Shown here: positions 52,950 through 62,455 of the stretch, piece after piece
How the letters are laid out: each line of letters starts with the position of its first letter
Position numbering within the stretch: the stretch's first letter is position 1
Assembly: GCF_014679505.1 (NCBI RefSeq)
Contig: NZ_CP061474.1
Coordinates: 3,400,001-3,464,000, forward strand
Direction: 5' to 3'
DNA length: 64,000 nt
Origin: Geobacillus sp. 46C-IIa
GTDB lineage: Bacteria; Bacillota; Bacilli; Bacillales; Anoxybacillaceae
Notes under the pieces: generated by a model
What the model was told of the DNA's origin: nothing
The model's database searches: none
What the model saw: only the letters and a program-made list of their open reading frames with translations
Position numbers and translations under genes: made by a program

Positions 52950-52985
52950 CCGGGTTCTTTTAAGAGGGAAACCCGGTTATTTTTG
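52947..52985 (+). terminator. Terminator after trmH
   Basis: AACCGGGTT (52948-52956) pairs perfectly with AACCCGGTT (52970-52978), followed by ATTTTTG. Confidence 0.8.
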
Positions 52986-53220
52986 TTGTGGAATATTTTT
53001 GTGTGAATCCCCTTCCGTATCAATATTTCCCTAACGGAGGAAAACAAGTGGCGATTTCTTGAACAATGATTGAACAGTTTGTGACAAATGTTTTGCTGAT
53101 TTATGAACTTTTCTTCCTGTTCGTTTCAAATGTTTTTAACTTTGATATGGTAAAAACAAAGAAAAATATGAATGGAAATCGCCTCACGTGGCCGGGGCGG
53201 ACGAAGGGGGATATATAGCG

Positions 53221-54129
53221 ATGAAACGGGCGATATGGCGCGCTCTGTCGGTCTTGCCGCTCCTCTTTTTGCTTGGCGGTTGCGTCGAGCGTACAGCGGT
53301 GCTCAACCCGCAAGGACCGGTGGCGCGGACGCAGTACGACTTAATTATGTGGTCGATCGGTTTTATGTTGTTCATTATTGTCGTTGTTTTTACTTTATTT
53401 ACGGTCGTGCTCATCCGTTACCGGGAGAAGCCGGAGAACACGAATTATGAGCCGCCGGACGAGGAAGGAAACACGCTGCTTGAAGTCGTTTGGACGGCCA
53501 TTCCGATTTTGATCGTTGCGGCGCTTGCCGTTCCGACGGTGAAAGCGACGTTTGCACTTGAGAAGCCGCCGACCGATCAAGTCGAACCAATCACGATTCA
53601 CGTGACGGCGGCGAACTGGAAATGGATTTTCAGCTATCCGGAAGAAAACATTGAAACGGTCAACTACGTCCATATTCCGGCCGGCGTTCCGGTTAAGTTT
53701 AAGCTGACTTCGGTCGGTCCGATGAACTCGTTTTGGGTGCCGGAGTTAGGCGGACAGAAATACGCTATGGACGGCATGGAGACAGAGCTGATTTTACAAG
53801 CTGACAAACCGGGTTCATATATGGGGCGAAGCGCCAACTTTTCCGGGGAAAAGTTCGCCCATATGGAGTTTGAAGTCGTCGCGCAAAAGGGAGACGACTT
53901 TAAACAATGGGTGAACGAAGTGAAACAGACGGCGCCGAAGCTCAATGAGGAAAAATATGCACAAATTTTAAAACCTGGACTTGTCGGTCGAATGACATTC
54001 TCAAATACTCACTTAGAATGGATTGACCATGCGCAGCAAAACAGTCATCATGCGGATGGAAAATCGACAGGCGAAGATGGCGGTCAAGATCATGAAACAG
54101 CGAGAGACAACCATCATCACGGGGAGTAA
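53221..54129 (+). CDS. qoxA: Quinol oxidase aa3 subunit II
   Basis: Subunit II of the menaquinol oxidase. The 302-residue lipoprotein has a signal peptide with lipobox LGGC (Cys near residue 21), two membrane segments ([20 protein letters not shown] and [19 protein letters not shown]) and an outside cupredoxin fold. The CuA ligands of cytochrome c oxidases are missing (no Cys pair near [20 protein letters not shown]), so it oxidises quinol. The C-terminal 30 residues are His-rich (NSHHADG to NHHHGE). ATG 53221 is ten bases after AAGGGGG. Confidence 0.94.
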   Translation: MKRAIWRALSVLPLLFLLGGCVERTAVLNPQGPVARTQYDLIMWSIGFMLFIIVVVFTLFTVVLIRYREKPENTNYEPPDEEGNTLLEVVWTAIPILIVAALAVPTVKATFALEKPPTDQVEPITIHVTAANWKWIFSYPEENIETVNYVHIPAGVPVKFKLTSVGPMNSFWVPELGGQKYAMDGMETELILQADKPGSYMGRSANFSGEKFAHMEFEVVAQKGDDFKQWVNEVKQTAPKLNEEKYAQILKPGLVGRMTFSNTHLEWIDHAQQNSHHADGKSTGEDGGQDHETARDNHHHGE

Positions 54130-54146
54130 GAAAGGAGGAACGGACG

Positions 54147-56093
54147 ATGAAATGGAGCGAGTTTTTCGTCACGGGTGAGCCGCTCATTTACGCGGCTGAT
54201 GTCGCGATCGTCTTAACGATGATCGGCATTGTGTTCGTCTTGACGTATTTTAAAAAGTGGAAATGGCTTTGGAATGAATGGCTCACTACCGTCGACCATA
54301 AAAAAATCGGCGTCATGTATATTATTTGTGCGGTGCTCATGCTCTTCCGCGGCGGCGTCGATGCGCTTTTGATGCGGGCGCAGTTGACGGCTCCCAATAT
54401 GAAGTTTCTCGATGCCCAGCACTATAATGAAATTTTTACGACGCACGGGACGATTATGATTTTGTTTATGGCGATGCCGTTTATTATCGGCTTGATGAAC
54501 ATCGTCGTTCCGCTGCAAATCGGGGCGCGCGATGTCGCATTTCCGTATTTGAACGCGTTAAGCTTTTGGCTCTTTTTCTTCGGCGCGATGCTGTTTAACA
54601 TTTCGTTTGTCATCGGCGGGTCGCCGGACGCCGGCTGGACGGCGTATTTCCCGCTTGCCAGCAATGAGTTCAGCCATGGCGTCGGCAACAACTACTACGC
54701 CATTGCCTTGCAAATTTCCGGGATCGGAACGTTAATGACCGGGATCAACTTCCTTGTCACGATTTTGAAAATGCGCGCGCCGGGCATGACATTAATGCGC
54801 ATGCCGATGTTTACGTGGACGATTCTCATTACATCGGTGCTGATCGTGTTCGCCTTCCCGGTGTTGACGGTCGCGTTGGCATTAATGACGTTTGACCGTC
54901 TATTTGACACACAATTTTTCACGATGGCCAACGGCGGTATGTCGATGCTGTGGGCCAACTTATTCTGGATATGGGGACATCCGGAAGTGTACATCGTCAT
55001 TTTGCCGGCGTTCGGCATTTTCTCGGAAGTCGTCAGCACGTTTGCACAGAAACGGCTGTTCGGTTATAAGGCGATGGTCGGTTCAATCGTCGGGATTGCC
55101 TTCTTAAGCTTTATCGTCTGGGTGCACCATTTCTTTACGATGGGCGCCGGACCAACGGTCAACTCAGTATTTTCGATTACGACGATGGCGATCGCCATCC
55201 CGACCGGGGTGAAAATTTTCAACTGGCTGTTTACGCTTCGGAAAGGGAAAATTCGCTTCACGACGGCGATGCTTTGGTCACTGGCGTTCATTCCAAACTT
55301 TGTTATCGGCGGTGTAACAGGGGTTATGCTGGCGATGGCAGCGGCCGATTACCAATACCATAACAGCTATTTTCTAGTTGCCCACTTCCATTATGTATTA
55401 ATTGCGGGTACGGTATTTGCCTGCTTTGCCGGCTTGCATTACTGGTACCCGAAAATGTTCGGCCATATATTAAACGAGCGGCTCGGCAAATGGACGTTTT
55501 GGCTGTTTATGATCGGCTTTAACGTCTGCTTCTTCCCGATGTATTTCCTTGGTCTGATGGGAATGACGCGCCGCATGTATACGTACTCGGACGGTCTCGG
55601 TTGGACGCCGCTCAACGTTGTCGCGACCGTTGGGGCGGTGTTAATGGGCATCGGGTTTATCGTGCTTTGTTATAACATTTATTACAGCGCCCGTTATGGC
55701 GAACGCGATATGACCGGCGATCCGTGGAACGGGCGTACGCTTGAGTGGGCGACCGCATCGCCGCCGGTCCATTACAACTTCCCGGTCGTTCCGGTTGTTG
55801 ACGATTTGGATGCGTACTGGGTGATGAAGAAAAAACGGAGCGGCTTCGAAGTGAAAGAGGAAGAGCTGAAGCCGATCCATATGCCAAGCAATTCCGGACG
55901 TCCGTTTTGGATGTCGGTGGCGTTCTTTGTCGCCGGGTTTGGCCTTGTGTTCAAATGGTTTGCCTTAGCGATTGCCGGTGCATTGTTCATTGTGCTCGGA
56001 CTCGTTCTCCGCTCGTTTGAAAATGATGACGGCTATTATATTGGCGTTGATGAAATTAAACGGACTGAGCGGGCGGCGCGAAAGGGGGCGTAA
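54147..56093 (+). CDS. qoxB: Quinol oxidase aa3 subunit I
   Basis: The catalytic heme-copper subunit. The 648 residues hold about 14 membrane segments with the low-spin heme His in THGTIMILF, the CuB ligands in [12 protein letters not shown] (His with the cross-linked Tyr) and VHHFFT, and the heme a/a3 histidines in [18 protein letters not shown] precedes ATG 54147. It lies 17 bases after qoxA in a four-gene operon. Confidence 0.98.
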   Translation: MKWSEFFVTGEPLIYAADVAIVLTMIGIVFVLTYFKKWKWLWNEWLTTVDHKKIGVMYIICAVLMLFRGGVDALLMRAQLTAPNMKFLDAQHYNEIFTTHGTIMILFMAMPFIIGLMNIVVPLQIGARDVAFPYLNALSFWLFFFGAMLFNISFVIGGSPDAGWTAYFPLASNEFSHGVGNNYYAIALQISGIGTLMTGINFLVTILKMRAPGMTLMRMPMFTWTILITSVLIVFAFPVLTVALALMTFDRLFDTQFFTMANGGMSMLWANLFWIWGHPEVYIVILPAFGIFSEVVSTFAQKRLFGYKAMVGSIVGIAFLSFIVWVHHFFTMGAGPTVNSVFSITTMAIAIPTGVKIFNWLFTLRKGKIRFTTAMLWSLAFIPNFVIGGVTGVMLAMAAADYQYHNSYFLVAHFHYVLIAGTVFACFAGLHYWYPKMFGHILNERLGKWTFWLFMIGFNVCFFPMYFLGLMGMTRRMYTYSDGLGWTPLNVVATVGAVLMGIGFIVLCYNIYYSARYGERDMTGDPWNGRTLEWATASPPVHYNFPVVPVVDDLDAYWVMKKKRSGFEVKEEELKPIHMPSNSGRPFWMSVAFFVAGFGLVFKWFALAIAGALFIVLGLVLRSFENDDGYYIGVDEIKRTERAARKGA

Positions 56094-56096
56094 CGA

Positions 56097-56711
56097 ATGG
56101 GAGAAGCAGCACATCGTTATGATGAAACGATGCCGTTGGAGTATCGGACAGAGGAAGGTCGGCTTAACATTTTAGGATTTTGGATTTTCTTAGGGGCAGA
56201 GGTTGTCTTATTTGCGACTTTGTTTGCGACTTACCTTGTCTTGTTTCAGCGAACCGGCTCCGGGCCGACGGCGCAGGAATTGTTCCAAGTAAAAGACGTA
56301 TTGATCGAAACGTTGTTACTGTTGACGAGCAGTTTCACATGCGGGCTGGCCATTTTTGAAATGCGCCGCGGCCGGCTTGCCGGGCTCCTCGCCTGGCTGC
56401 TTGTCACGCTTTTGCTTGGGGCAGGGTTTATCGCGTTTGAAATTCGCGAGTTTATTCATTACGTCCATGAAGGGGCGACGATGCAGACGAGCGCGTTTTT
56501 ATCAAGCTTTTTCGTTCTCGTCGGCACGCACGGCGCCCACGTCAGCTTAGGGATCGGCTGGATGATTCTCATCATCATCCAGCTTCTCCAACGCGGGTTG
56601 ACGGCGAAAACGGCTCGGAAAGTGTTTATCGTCAGTTTGTACTGGCACTTTTTAGACGTTGTTTGGATTTTCATTTTTACGCTCGTTTATTTGCTAGGGA
56701 TGGTGGTGTAA
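56097..56711 (+). CDS. qoxC: Quinol oxidase subunit III
   Basis: A 204-residue protein with five likely membrane segments and the family features NILGFWIFLGAEVVLFATLF, GTHGAHVSLG and YWHFLDVVWIFIFT. It starts three bases after the qoxB stop and has AAAGGGGG as its ribosome binding site. Confidence 0.96.
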   Translation: MGEAAHRYDETMPLEYRTEEGRLNILGFWIFLGAEVVLFATLFATYLVLFQRTGSGPTAQELFQVKDVLIETLLLLTSSFTCGLAIFEMRRGRLAGLLAWLLVTLLLGAGFIAFEIREFIHYVHEGATMQTSAFLSSFFVLVGTHGAHVSLGIGWMILIIIQLLQRGLTAKTARKVFIVSLYWHFLDVVWIFIFTLVYLLGMVV

Positions 56712-56712
56712 C

Positions 56713-57012
56713 ATGGGCGCAAACAGCCATCGCGAATCATTTCCTTGGAAACATATCATCGGGTTTTTGTTGTCGCTCGTCTTGACGTTTGCGGCGCTTT
56801 GGGTGGCGCTCTCATCCGGGCTGCCGCTCAAGGCGGTCATTGTCGTCATTGTGTTGTTTGCCGTCATCCAAGCCAGCTTGCAGCTGTTTATGTTTATGCA
56901 TGTCAACGAAAGCGACAGCGGACGCATGCAAACGCTCAATATGGTGTACAGTTTCTTTATCGCGGTTGTGATTGTTGCCGGTTCGATTTGGGTGATGCAG
57001 TTTGTGTTGTAA
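56713..57012 (+). CDS. qoxD: Quinol oxidase subunit IV
   Basis: A 99-residue protein with three membrane segments (IIGFLLSLVLTFAALWVAL, AVIVVIVLFAVIQASLQLFMFMH, and FFIAVVIVAGSIWVM). It starts one base after qoxC and is the last gene of the operon, followed by a terminator. Confidence 0.95.
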   Translation: MGANSHRESFPWKHIIGFLLSLVLTFAALWVALSSGLPLKAVIVVIVLFAVIQASLQLFMFMHVNESDSGRMQTLNMVYSFFIAVVIVAGSIWVMQFVL

Positions 57013-57018
57013 AGCGGA

Positions 57019-57051
57019 AGGGTGTCCCCAAAGCAATGGGGCACCCTTTTT
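57019..57051 (+). terminator. Terminator of qoxABCD
   Basis: AGGGTGTCCCC (57019-57029) pairs with GGGGCACCCT (57038-57047) with one bulged base and runs into TTTTT. Confidence 0.88.
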
Positions 57052-57090
57052 CGTTGGCTATATGCCTGCTTTTTTCATTATGTTTCCCAT

Positions 57091-57129
57091 AGAAAAGGCG
57101 CCTTGCCCATTCGAGGCAAGACGCCTTTT
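57091..57129 (-). terminator. Terminator after the ABC ATPase gene
   Basis: AAAAGGCGTCTTGCC and GGCAAGGCGCCTTTT form a long stem (57129-57115 and 57107-57093 on the minus strand) starting directly at the stop codon. Confidence 0.8.
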
Positions 57130-57850
57130 ACAATACTTTTGACAAAAACGCTTTTGTCCGCTCGTTTTGTGGGCGGTCGAACAAATCTTCCGGTTTTCCT
57201 TCTTCGACGATGTAGCCGCCGTCCATAAACAAGACGCGGTCGCCGACCTCGCGGGCAAAGCCCATCTCATGGGTGACAATGACCATCGTCATCCCCTCAT
57301 TGGCGAGCTGCTTCATGACGGAAAGCACTTCGCCGACCATTTCCGGGTCAAGGGCTGACGTCGGTTCGTCAAAGAGCATGATTTTCGGTTCCATGGCCAG
57401 TGCCCGAGCGATGGCGACGCGCTGCGCCTGCCCGCCGGAGAGGGAATCCGGGTAGACGTGCGCTTTGTCTTGCAAACCGACTTTCGCGAGCAGTTCCATC
57501 GCTTTCGCTTCCGCTTTTTCGCGCGGCCATTTGCGCACTTTCATCGGTGCGAGCGTAACGTTGTTGAGCACCGTCATGTGCGGGAACAAGTTAAAGCGCT
57601 GGAACACCATGCCGACTTCTTCACGCACTTTATTTAAGTTCGTGTCTTTCGCCTTTAAATTGATACCGTCAATAATAATTTCACCTTCATCGAAATCCTC
57701 AAGCAAGTTTAAACAGCGCAAAAACGTCGATTTTCCCGACCCCGATGGGCCGATGACGACGACAACTTCCCCTTCGTGAATATGAGCGTCGATTCCTTTC
57801 AACACTTGAAGTGAACCGAACGATTTTTTTAATTGGCGTACGTCGATCAT
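57128..57850 (-). CDS. glnQ: Polar amino-acid ABC transporter ATPase
   Basis: A 240-residue ABC ATPase of the polar amino-acid uptake type. Walker A is GPSGSGKST, the signature [18 protein letters not shown], Walker [15 protein letters not shown], and the switch His in [14 protein letters not shown] 57850 overlaps the permease stop (ATGA). Glutamine is the likely substrate by similarity to GlnQ, but other polar amino acids are possible. Confidence 0.92.
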   Translation of the reverse strand: MIDVRQLKKSFGSLQVLKGIDAHIHEGEVVVVIGPSGSGKSTFLRCLNLLEDFDEGEIIIDGINLKAKDTNLNKVREEVGMVFQRFNLFPHMTVLNNVTLAPMKVRKWPREKAEAKAMELLAKVGLQDKAHVYPDSLSGGQAQRVAIARALAMEPKIMLFDEPTSALDPEMVGEVLSVMKQLANEGMTMVIVTHEMGFAREVGDRVLFMDGGYIVEEGKPEDLFDRPQNERTKAFLSKVL

Positions 57851-58503
57851 TGAGTCGAATACTTCCTTTCAAGGTAATGTGACAGTTTGCTTAAGGAGAG
57901 CGTCAAAATTAAATAAATCAACGCAACCGTTAAATACGGCTCCCAGACGCGGTAGTATTCACCGGCGGCCGCTTTTCCCCAGTACATAATTTCTGGTGCG
58001 GCGATGACCATCCCGAGCGACGAATCTTTAATTAAGACGATAAACTCGTTCGCAAACGGTGGAATCATTCGCTTTAACGCCTGCGGCAAAATAATGTAGC
58101 GCATCGCTTGCGCATGCGTCATCCCAAGCGAGCGGGCCGCTTCCATTTGCCCTTTGTCGATCGACTGGATGCCGGCGCGGAAAATTTCCGCGACGTAGGC
58201 GGCGGAGTTCAGTGACAGTGAGACGGCTAAGGAAATGATGGCGTTGGGTTCCGCAAGCAAAAGCGGCATGGCGCCAAAATGGACGAGCAAAATTTGCACC
58301 ATGAGCGGTGTGCCGCGGAAAAAGTTAATGTACCAAGTAAACGGCAGGCGGACGAGCGGGTGCGTCGCCATTTTACCAAGGCCGATGAACAGGCCGAGAA
58401 TGAGGCCGAACACGATGCCGGCTAATGAGACGCCGATCGTTATGAGCAGCCCTTGCCAAAAGTAAGGGGCGTATTCAATAATAATATCAAAACGAAAATC
58501 CAT
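57847..58503 (-). CDS. glnP: Polar amino-acid ABC transporter permease
   Basis: A 218-residue permease of the HisM/GlnP type with about five membrane segments and the EAA loop [25 protein letters not shown] that contacts the ATPase. ATG 58503 is chosen because AGGTGA then lies about 6 bases upstream; GTG 58512 overlaps that site. A hairpin separates it from the binding-protein gene. Confidence 0.92.
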   Translation of the reverse strand: MDFRFDIIIEYAPYFWQGLLITIGVSLAGIVFGLILGLFIGLGKMATHPLVRLPFTWYINFFRGTPLMVQILLVHFGAMPLLLAEPNAIISLAVSLSLNSAAYVAEIFRAGIQSIDKGQMEAARSLGMTHAQAMRYIILPQALKRMIPPFANEFIVLIKDSSLGMVIAAPEIMYWGKAAAGEYYRVWEPYLTVALIYLILTLSLSKLSHYLERKYSTQ

Positions 58504-58523
58504 CGATCTCACCTTTCTCTAAG

Positions 58524-58558
58524 AAAAATGCGTAACTTGCTAGCAGTTACGCATTTTT
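58524..58558 (-). terminator. Attenuating hairpin between binding protein and permease genes
   Basis: AAAAATGCGTAACT and AGTTACGCATTTTT form a perfect 14-bp stem (58524-58537 and 58545-58558). On the minus strand it follows the binding-protein stop, so it can end or stabilise most transcripts and keep the binding protein in excess. Confidence 0.75.
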
Positions 58559-58572
58559 CTATGTTCGTGCGC

Positions 58573-59385
58573 TTATTGTTGTTGTTTTAAGCCTTCAATA
58601 TTCGGCTCTTTGCCGAACCATTCTTGGTAAATCTCTGCATATTTGCCGCTGTCAATCACTTTCTTTAACGCTTCGTCTACTTTTGCTTTCAGTTCGCTAT
58701 CTTTCGGGAAGATCATGCCATAATATTCCGAAGCGAAGTTTTGTGGATCTTCAATGACTTGCAATTTTTTGTCCGGATTGTTTTTCACGTATTCGTTCGC
58801 TACCGCGTTGTCAGTGATCACAGCATCAACACCGCCGTTCAACAGTTCCATAATGGCGACAACAGTCGTTTCGAATTTTTTAATATGATTGCCTTTGCCA
58901 AACAGTTTCTCCGCAGCTTCCTGACCGGTTGTCGCGTTTTGGACGCCGATCGTTTTCCCTTTTAAGTCGAGGGCGTTCTTCACCGGGCTGCCTTCCTTGA
59001 CTAAGATGACTTGCGTTGCTTCAAAGTATGGAACTGAGAAATCATATGATTGTTTTCGCTCGTCCGTAATCGTAATGCCGGAAATCCCCATGTCGATTTC
59101 TTTGCTTTGCAGCGAAGCGAACAGCGGATCCCAGCCAACGTTTTTCAATTCATAATCCAAGCCGGCTTCTTTCATGACCGCATCGAGAAGGTCAGCGTCA
59201 AAACCAACGATTTTCCCTTTTTCCATATACTCGAACGGGGCAAATGCCGCGTCCGTTCCGACGGTGATTTTTTGCTTCGCTTCTTTTTCAGCTCCTGACG
59301 GAGAGCTTGTTTCTGTCGACTTGCCACAAGCGGCGAGCGCCATAAACAACGCAGCAACGATCGCTACGATCAAACCTTTCTTCAT
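58573..59385 (-). CDS. glnH: Polar amino-acid ABC transporter substrate-binding lipoprotein
   Basis: A 270-residue family 3 solute-binding protein with a lipoprotein signal (GLIVAIVAALFMALAAC, lipobox LAAC), the N-terminal ligand part ITVGTDAAFAPFEYMEKGKIVGFD, and GVQNATTGQEAAEKL. It captures the amino acid outside the cell for GlnPQ. ATG 59385 has TAGGA 9 bases upstream; ATG 59394 (three codons earlier) is possible. Confidence 0.92.
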   Translation of the reverse strand: MKKGLIVAIVAALFMALAACGKSTETSSPSGAEKEAKQKITVGTDAAFAPFEYMEKGKIVGFDADLLDAVMKEAGLDYELKNVGWDPLFASLQSKEIDMGISGITITDERKQSYDFSVPYFEATQVILVKEGSPVKNALDLKGKTIGVQNATTGQEAAEKLFGKGNHIKKFETTVVAIMELLNGGVDAVITDNAVANEYVKNNPDKKLQVIEDPQNFASEYYGMIFPKDSELKAKVDEALKKVIDSGKYAEIYQEWFGKEPNIEGLKQQQ

Positions 59386-59803
59386 TTTTAACATTCCTAT
59401 AAAATCCCCCTTTGGAATCATTGTCGATGAACGATTATCATACTATCAATATTTTTGTGATTATGCAATAGGTTTTATAAAAATAATTGTTTGAACATTT
59501 TGGTACTGCCGTATAAATGGAGAAAAGGCGCATTTTTCAATGTTTTTTGCCACATTAACTGAAGGACATATGGCTAATATCATTTCATATGCATTTTTAT
59601 AAAATAATTTTTTATGTAAAAAAGATATAAACGATTGATTTTTAATTTACAGAATATTATACCAGGAAGAGAGAGGTATTGGCAAAGGTTTTGTCAATCC
59701 GTTTATTGTAGCGGTATGGAAAAAAATAAATACTATTGTGTAAATACTATCAATTTCGTTATGATAAAAGTGGTGACAAGACAGCAAAGGAAGGAGAGGC
59801 CAT
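59386..59803. other. 418-base A/T-rich gap between diverging glnH and putP
   Basis: No gene is seen. It must hold the glnH promoter (not clearly recognisable) and the putP promoter (best candidate 59736-59765). Base composition is much more A/T-rich than its surroundings. Confidence 0.6.
59736..59765 (+). promoter_or_regulatory. Candidate putP promoter
   Basis: TTGTGT (59736-59741) and TATGAT (59760-59765) are 18 bases apart and end 38 bases before putP. Another possible pair lies further upstream near 59635-59660 (TTGATT-17-TATACC). Confidence 0.45.
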
Positions 59804-61261
59804 ATGGTTTTATTTTCCGTCATTGTGTATTTAGTCGGCATGCTCTGGATCGGCTATTGGGCGTATAAACGGACGGCGAACTTGTCTGATTATATGCTCG
59901 GCGGCCGGACGCTCGGACCGGCAGTCACCGCGCTTAGCGCTGGGGCTTCCGATATGAGCGGCTGGCTGTTGATGGGGCTGCCGGGGGCGATGTATCTCGA
60001 TGGGGTGAGCGCCGCATGGATCGTCATCGGCTTGACGCTGGGCGCTTACGCGAACTGGTTGTATGTCGCGCCGCGGCTGCGCGTTTACACCGAAGTAGCG
60101 GACGACTCGATTACGATTCCGGAATTTTTGGAAAACCGTTTCGGCGATGCGACGAAATTGTTGCGGATGGTATCCGGGATGGTTATTATGATCTTTTTTA
60201 CGTTTTACGTTTCATCCGGCCTTGTTTCGGGCGGTGTGTTGTTTGAGAATTCGTTTGGTGTCAGCTACCATACGGGGTTATGGATTGTCGGCGGCGTCGT
60301 CGTTGCCTATACATTATTCGGCGGCTTTTTGGCCGTCAGCTGGACGGACTTTGTACAAGGGACGATCATGTTTATCGCCCTTATTCTCGTCCCGGTCGTG
60401 ACGTTGTTCCATACAGGTGGTCCAGCTAATACAATGGAGACGATTCGCGCTATTGATCCGGCTTTGTTAGATTTATGGAAAGGGACAAGTTTTCTCGGCA
60501 TTATTTCGTTGTTTGCCTGGGGGCTTGGCTATTTCGGCCAACCGCACATTATCGTCCGCTTTATGGCGATTAAGTCGGTGAAAGAAATGAAAAGCGCCCG
60601 CCGCATCGGCATGGGCTGGATGATTTTCTCAGTCGTCGGGGCGATGTTGACGGGATTGTTTGGAATCGCTTACTTTTCTGAGCGCGGCATGAAGCTCGAT
60701 GATCCGGAAACGGTGTTTATCCAGCTTGGGGAAATTTTGTTCCACCCAGTCATCACCGGATTTTTGCTGGCGGCGATTTTGGCGGCGATCATGAGCACGA
60801 TTTCCTCACAGCTGCTCGTTACGTCAAGCTCGCTGACCGAAGATTTGTATAACGTGCTGTTCCGCCGCTCGGCTTCAGATAAGGAGCTTGTTCTTGTCGG
60901 ACGCCTGTCGGTGCTCCTTGTCGCCGTTGTCGCGACCGCGCTAGCCTACACGAAAAACGACACAATTTTAAACTTAGTCGGCTATGCGTGGGCCGGATTC
61001 GGTGCGTCATTTGGCCCGGTCATTTTGCTTAGCCTGTTTTGGCGGCGGATGACGAAATGGGGAGCGCTTGCCGGCATGGTTGCCGGGGCGGCAACCGTCA
61101 TCTTGTGGACGCAGTCAGACTACTTAAAAGGGCTGCTGTATGAAATGATCCCGGGATTTGCCGCGAGCTTGCTCGCCATTGTCGTTGTAAGCTTGCTGAC
61201 GAAAGCGCCGGAAGGGAAAGTGGCCGAGCAGTTTGACCGGTTTAAGCAGTCGCTGTCATAA
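59804..61261 (+). CDS. putP: Sodium/proline symporter
   Basis: A 485-residue member of the solute:sodium symporter family. Seen: SDYMLGGRTLGPAVTALSAGASDMSGWLLMG (the Na+/proline site region), VSWTDFVQGTIMF, GLGYFGQPHIIVRFMA, and AAIMSTISSQLLVTSSSLTEDLY, all strongly PutP-like. About 13 membrane segments expected. AAGGAAGGAG precedes ATG 59804; the N-terminus is a few residues shorter than in B. subtilis PutP. Confidence 0.93.
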   Translation: MVLFSVIVYLVGMLWIGYWAYKRTANLSDYMLGGRTLGPAVTALSAGASDMSGWLLMGLPGAMYLDGVSAAWIVIGLTLGAYANWLYVAPRLRVYTEVADDSITIPEFLENRFGDATKLLRMVSGMVIMIFFTFYVSSGLVSGGVLFENSFGVSYHTGLWIVGGVVVAYTLFGGFLAVSWTDFVQGTIMFIALILVPVVTLFHTGGPANTMETIRAIDPALLDLWKGTSFLGIISLFAWGLGYFGQPHIIVRFMAIKSVKEMKSARRIGMGWMIFSVVGAMLTGLFGIAYFSERGMKLDDPETVFIQLGEILFHPVITGFLLAAILAAIMSTISSQLLVTSSSLTEDLYNVLFRRSASDKELVLVGRLSVLLVAVVATALAYTKNDTILNLVGYAWAGFGASFGPVILLSLFWRRMTKWGALAGMVAGAATVILWTQSDYLKGLLYEMIPGFAASLLAIVVVSLLTKAPEGKVAEQFDRFKQSLS

Positions 61262-61271
61262 GCAAGACAAA

Positions 61272-61301
61272 CAGGGTGTCCCCGCGACAAGGGACACCCT
61301 G
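61272..61301. terminator. Hairpin between putP and the nitrilase gene
   Basis: CAGGGTGTCCC (61272-61282) pairs perfectly with GGGACACCCTG (61291-61301). The T run after it is poor in both directions, but the two genes converge here, so a bidirectional role is likely. Confidence 0.7.
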
Positions 61302-61337
61302 TTGTCAAAAGAGGCCTTTCGTGATGTCTCAGCCTAA

Positions 61338-61470
61338 GTACAGGCGTTGTCGCGGCGTCATGTCGTCCGCCCCCGATCCGGGTGCAGGTGTTGCCGCGGC
61401 ATCATGTCGCCCGCCCCCGATCCGAGTGCGGGCGTCTATCGCGGCGTTAGGCCGTCCCGTTCCAATCCGG
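61338..61470. repeat. Three degenerate 44-bp tandem repeats at the nitrilase 3' end
   Basis: Units 61338-61381, 61382-61425 and 61426-61470 each begin GT(A/G)C(A/G)GG and end with a CCGATCCG-like or CCAATCCG block. Units 1 and 2 differ at only a few places. Unit 3 contains the last codons and stop of the nitrilase gene, so copies of the gene's end lie beyond the stop. Confidence 0.75.
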
Positions 61471-62307
61471 GTACAAGTCGGTGCGGCGGTCGCGCCATGT
61501 CGTGACCGACCCTTTTTCCCGCACTTTGCGAAGAAGCGACAAGTCAAGGTCGGCGGTAATGACCATGTCGCCGTTGATCTCACCGGCCGCGAGCACGCCG
61601 CCGGGCGGGAACGGAATATCGTTTGGCGTGATGACGGCCGCCTGGCCGAAGTTGGCGCGCATAAAGTCGACCGTCGGAAGCGAGCCGACTGTGCCGGTCG
61701 TGACGACATACACTTCGTTCTCGACCGCCCGCGCGTGGCAACAATACCTCACGCGGTAAAACCCGTGCCGGTCGTCGGTGCACGACGGACAGAAGATGAC
61801 GTCAGCCCCTTTGGCGCGCGCCATGCGGACGATTTCCGGGAACTCGATGTCATAGCACGTCAGCACGGCAATCGTCGCTTTGTCCGTTTCAAAGACGTGA
61901 AGCCCATCGCCCGGGGTGATGTTCCATTCTTTCACTTCCGTCGGGGTGATGTGCAGTTTGGCCTGTCGATGGACGCGCCCATCTGGTGTAAAGAGATGAG
62001 CGGTATTATACAGCTTGCCGTCTTGGCGGATGACATGTGTACCGCCGATCAAATACATGCCGGTGTCTTTGGCGAGCGATCCAAACAATTCGGTGTATTT
62101 TTCAGTATAATTCGGCAAGTCATCAATCGTCGCTTGCCGCCCCCCCTCCAGCGGAATGGAAAGCAATTGAGTTGTGAGAAATTCGGGAAACAACACAAAC
62201 TCGGCGTCAAACTCTTGCGCCGTTTTCACGTAATGCGTCACTTGCGCGGCAAACTCATCAAACGAACGGATGGTGTGAAGATGATATTGGACAGCCGAGA
62301 CGCGCAA
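61447..62307 (-). CDS. Nitrilase-family carbon-nitrogen hydrolase
   Basis: A 286-residue hydrolase with the full catalytic set of the nitrilase superfamily: Glu42 (LFPEF), Lys117 (RQAKLHI) and Cys151 (LTCYDIEFPE). Such enzymes cleave amides, carbamoyl compounds or nitriles; the substrate here is not known. The start is TTG 62307, with GGAAGG 8 bases upstream; GTG 62316 would overlap that site. Confidence 0.9.
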   Translation of the reverse strand: MRVSAVQYHLHTIRSFDEFAAQVTHYVKTAQEFDAEFVLFPEFLTTQLLSIPLEGGRQATIDDLPNYTEKYTELFGSLAKDTGMYLIGGTHVIRQDGKLYNTAHLFTPDGRVHRQAKLHITPTEVKEWNITPGDGLHVFETDKATIAVLTCYDIEFPEIVRMARAKGADVIFCPSCTDDRHGFYRVRYCCHARAVENEVYVVTTGTVGSLPTVDFMRANFGQAAVITPNDIPFPPGGVLAAGEINGDMVITADLDLSLLRKVREKGSVTTWRDRRTDLYPDWNGTA

Positions 62308-62431
62308 TGGCGGCACCTTCCTTTCTATATGGCATGTATTTTAGCGCTATGTAAACCCGTTTGGAGGCATTTGCTTTTTTCGATATGCGCAGGAACTGAT
62401 CCCCTCCTAATTCTTAAGGAGCGAAGTTGCG

Positions 62432-62455
62432 GGAAAAGACAAGGCCCAAGCCTTG
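62432..62455 (-). terminator. Terminator after pdxK
   Basis: On the minus strand CAAGGC TTGG GCCTTG (62455-62440) forms a short hairpin followed by TCTTTTCC. Confidence 0.55.

Noticed and set aside
53060..53100. TTGTGACAAATG as a Rex or Fnr site before qoxA
   Set aside because: Only one half of the palindrome is present, so the match is not convincing.
61447..61709. Second frame over the nitrilase end as a separate gene
   Set aside because: It overlaps a gene with full catalytic residues and arises from GC-rich composition and the 44-base repeats.
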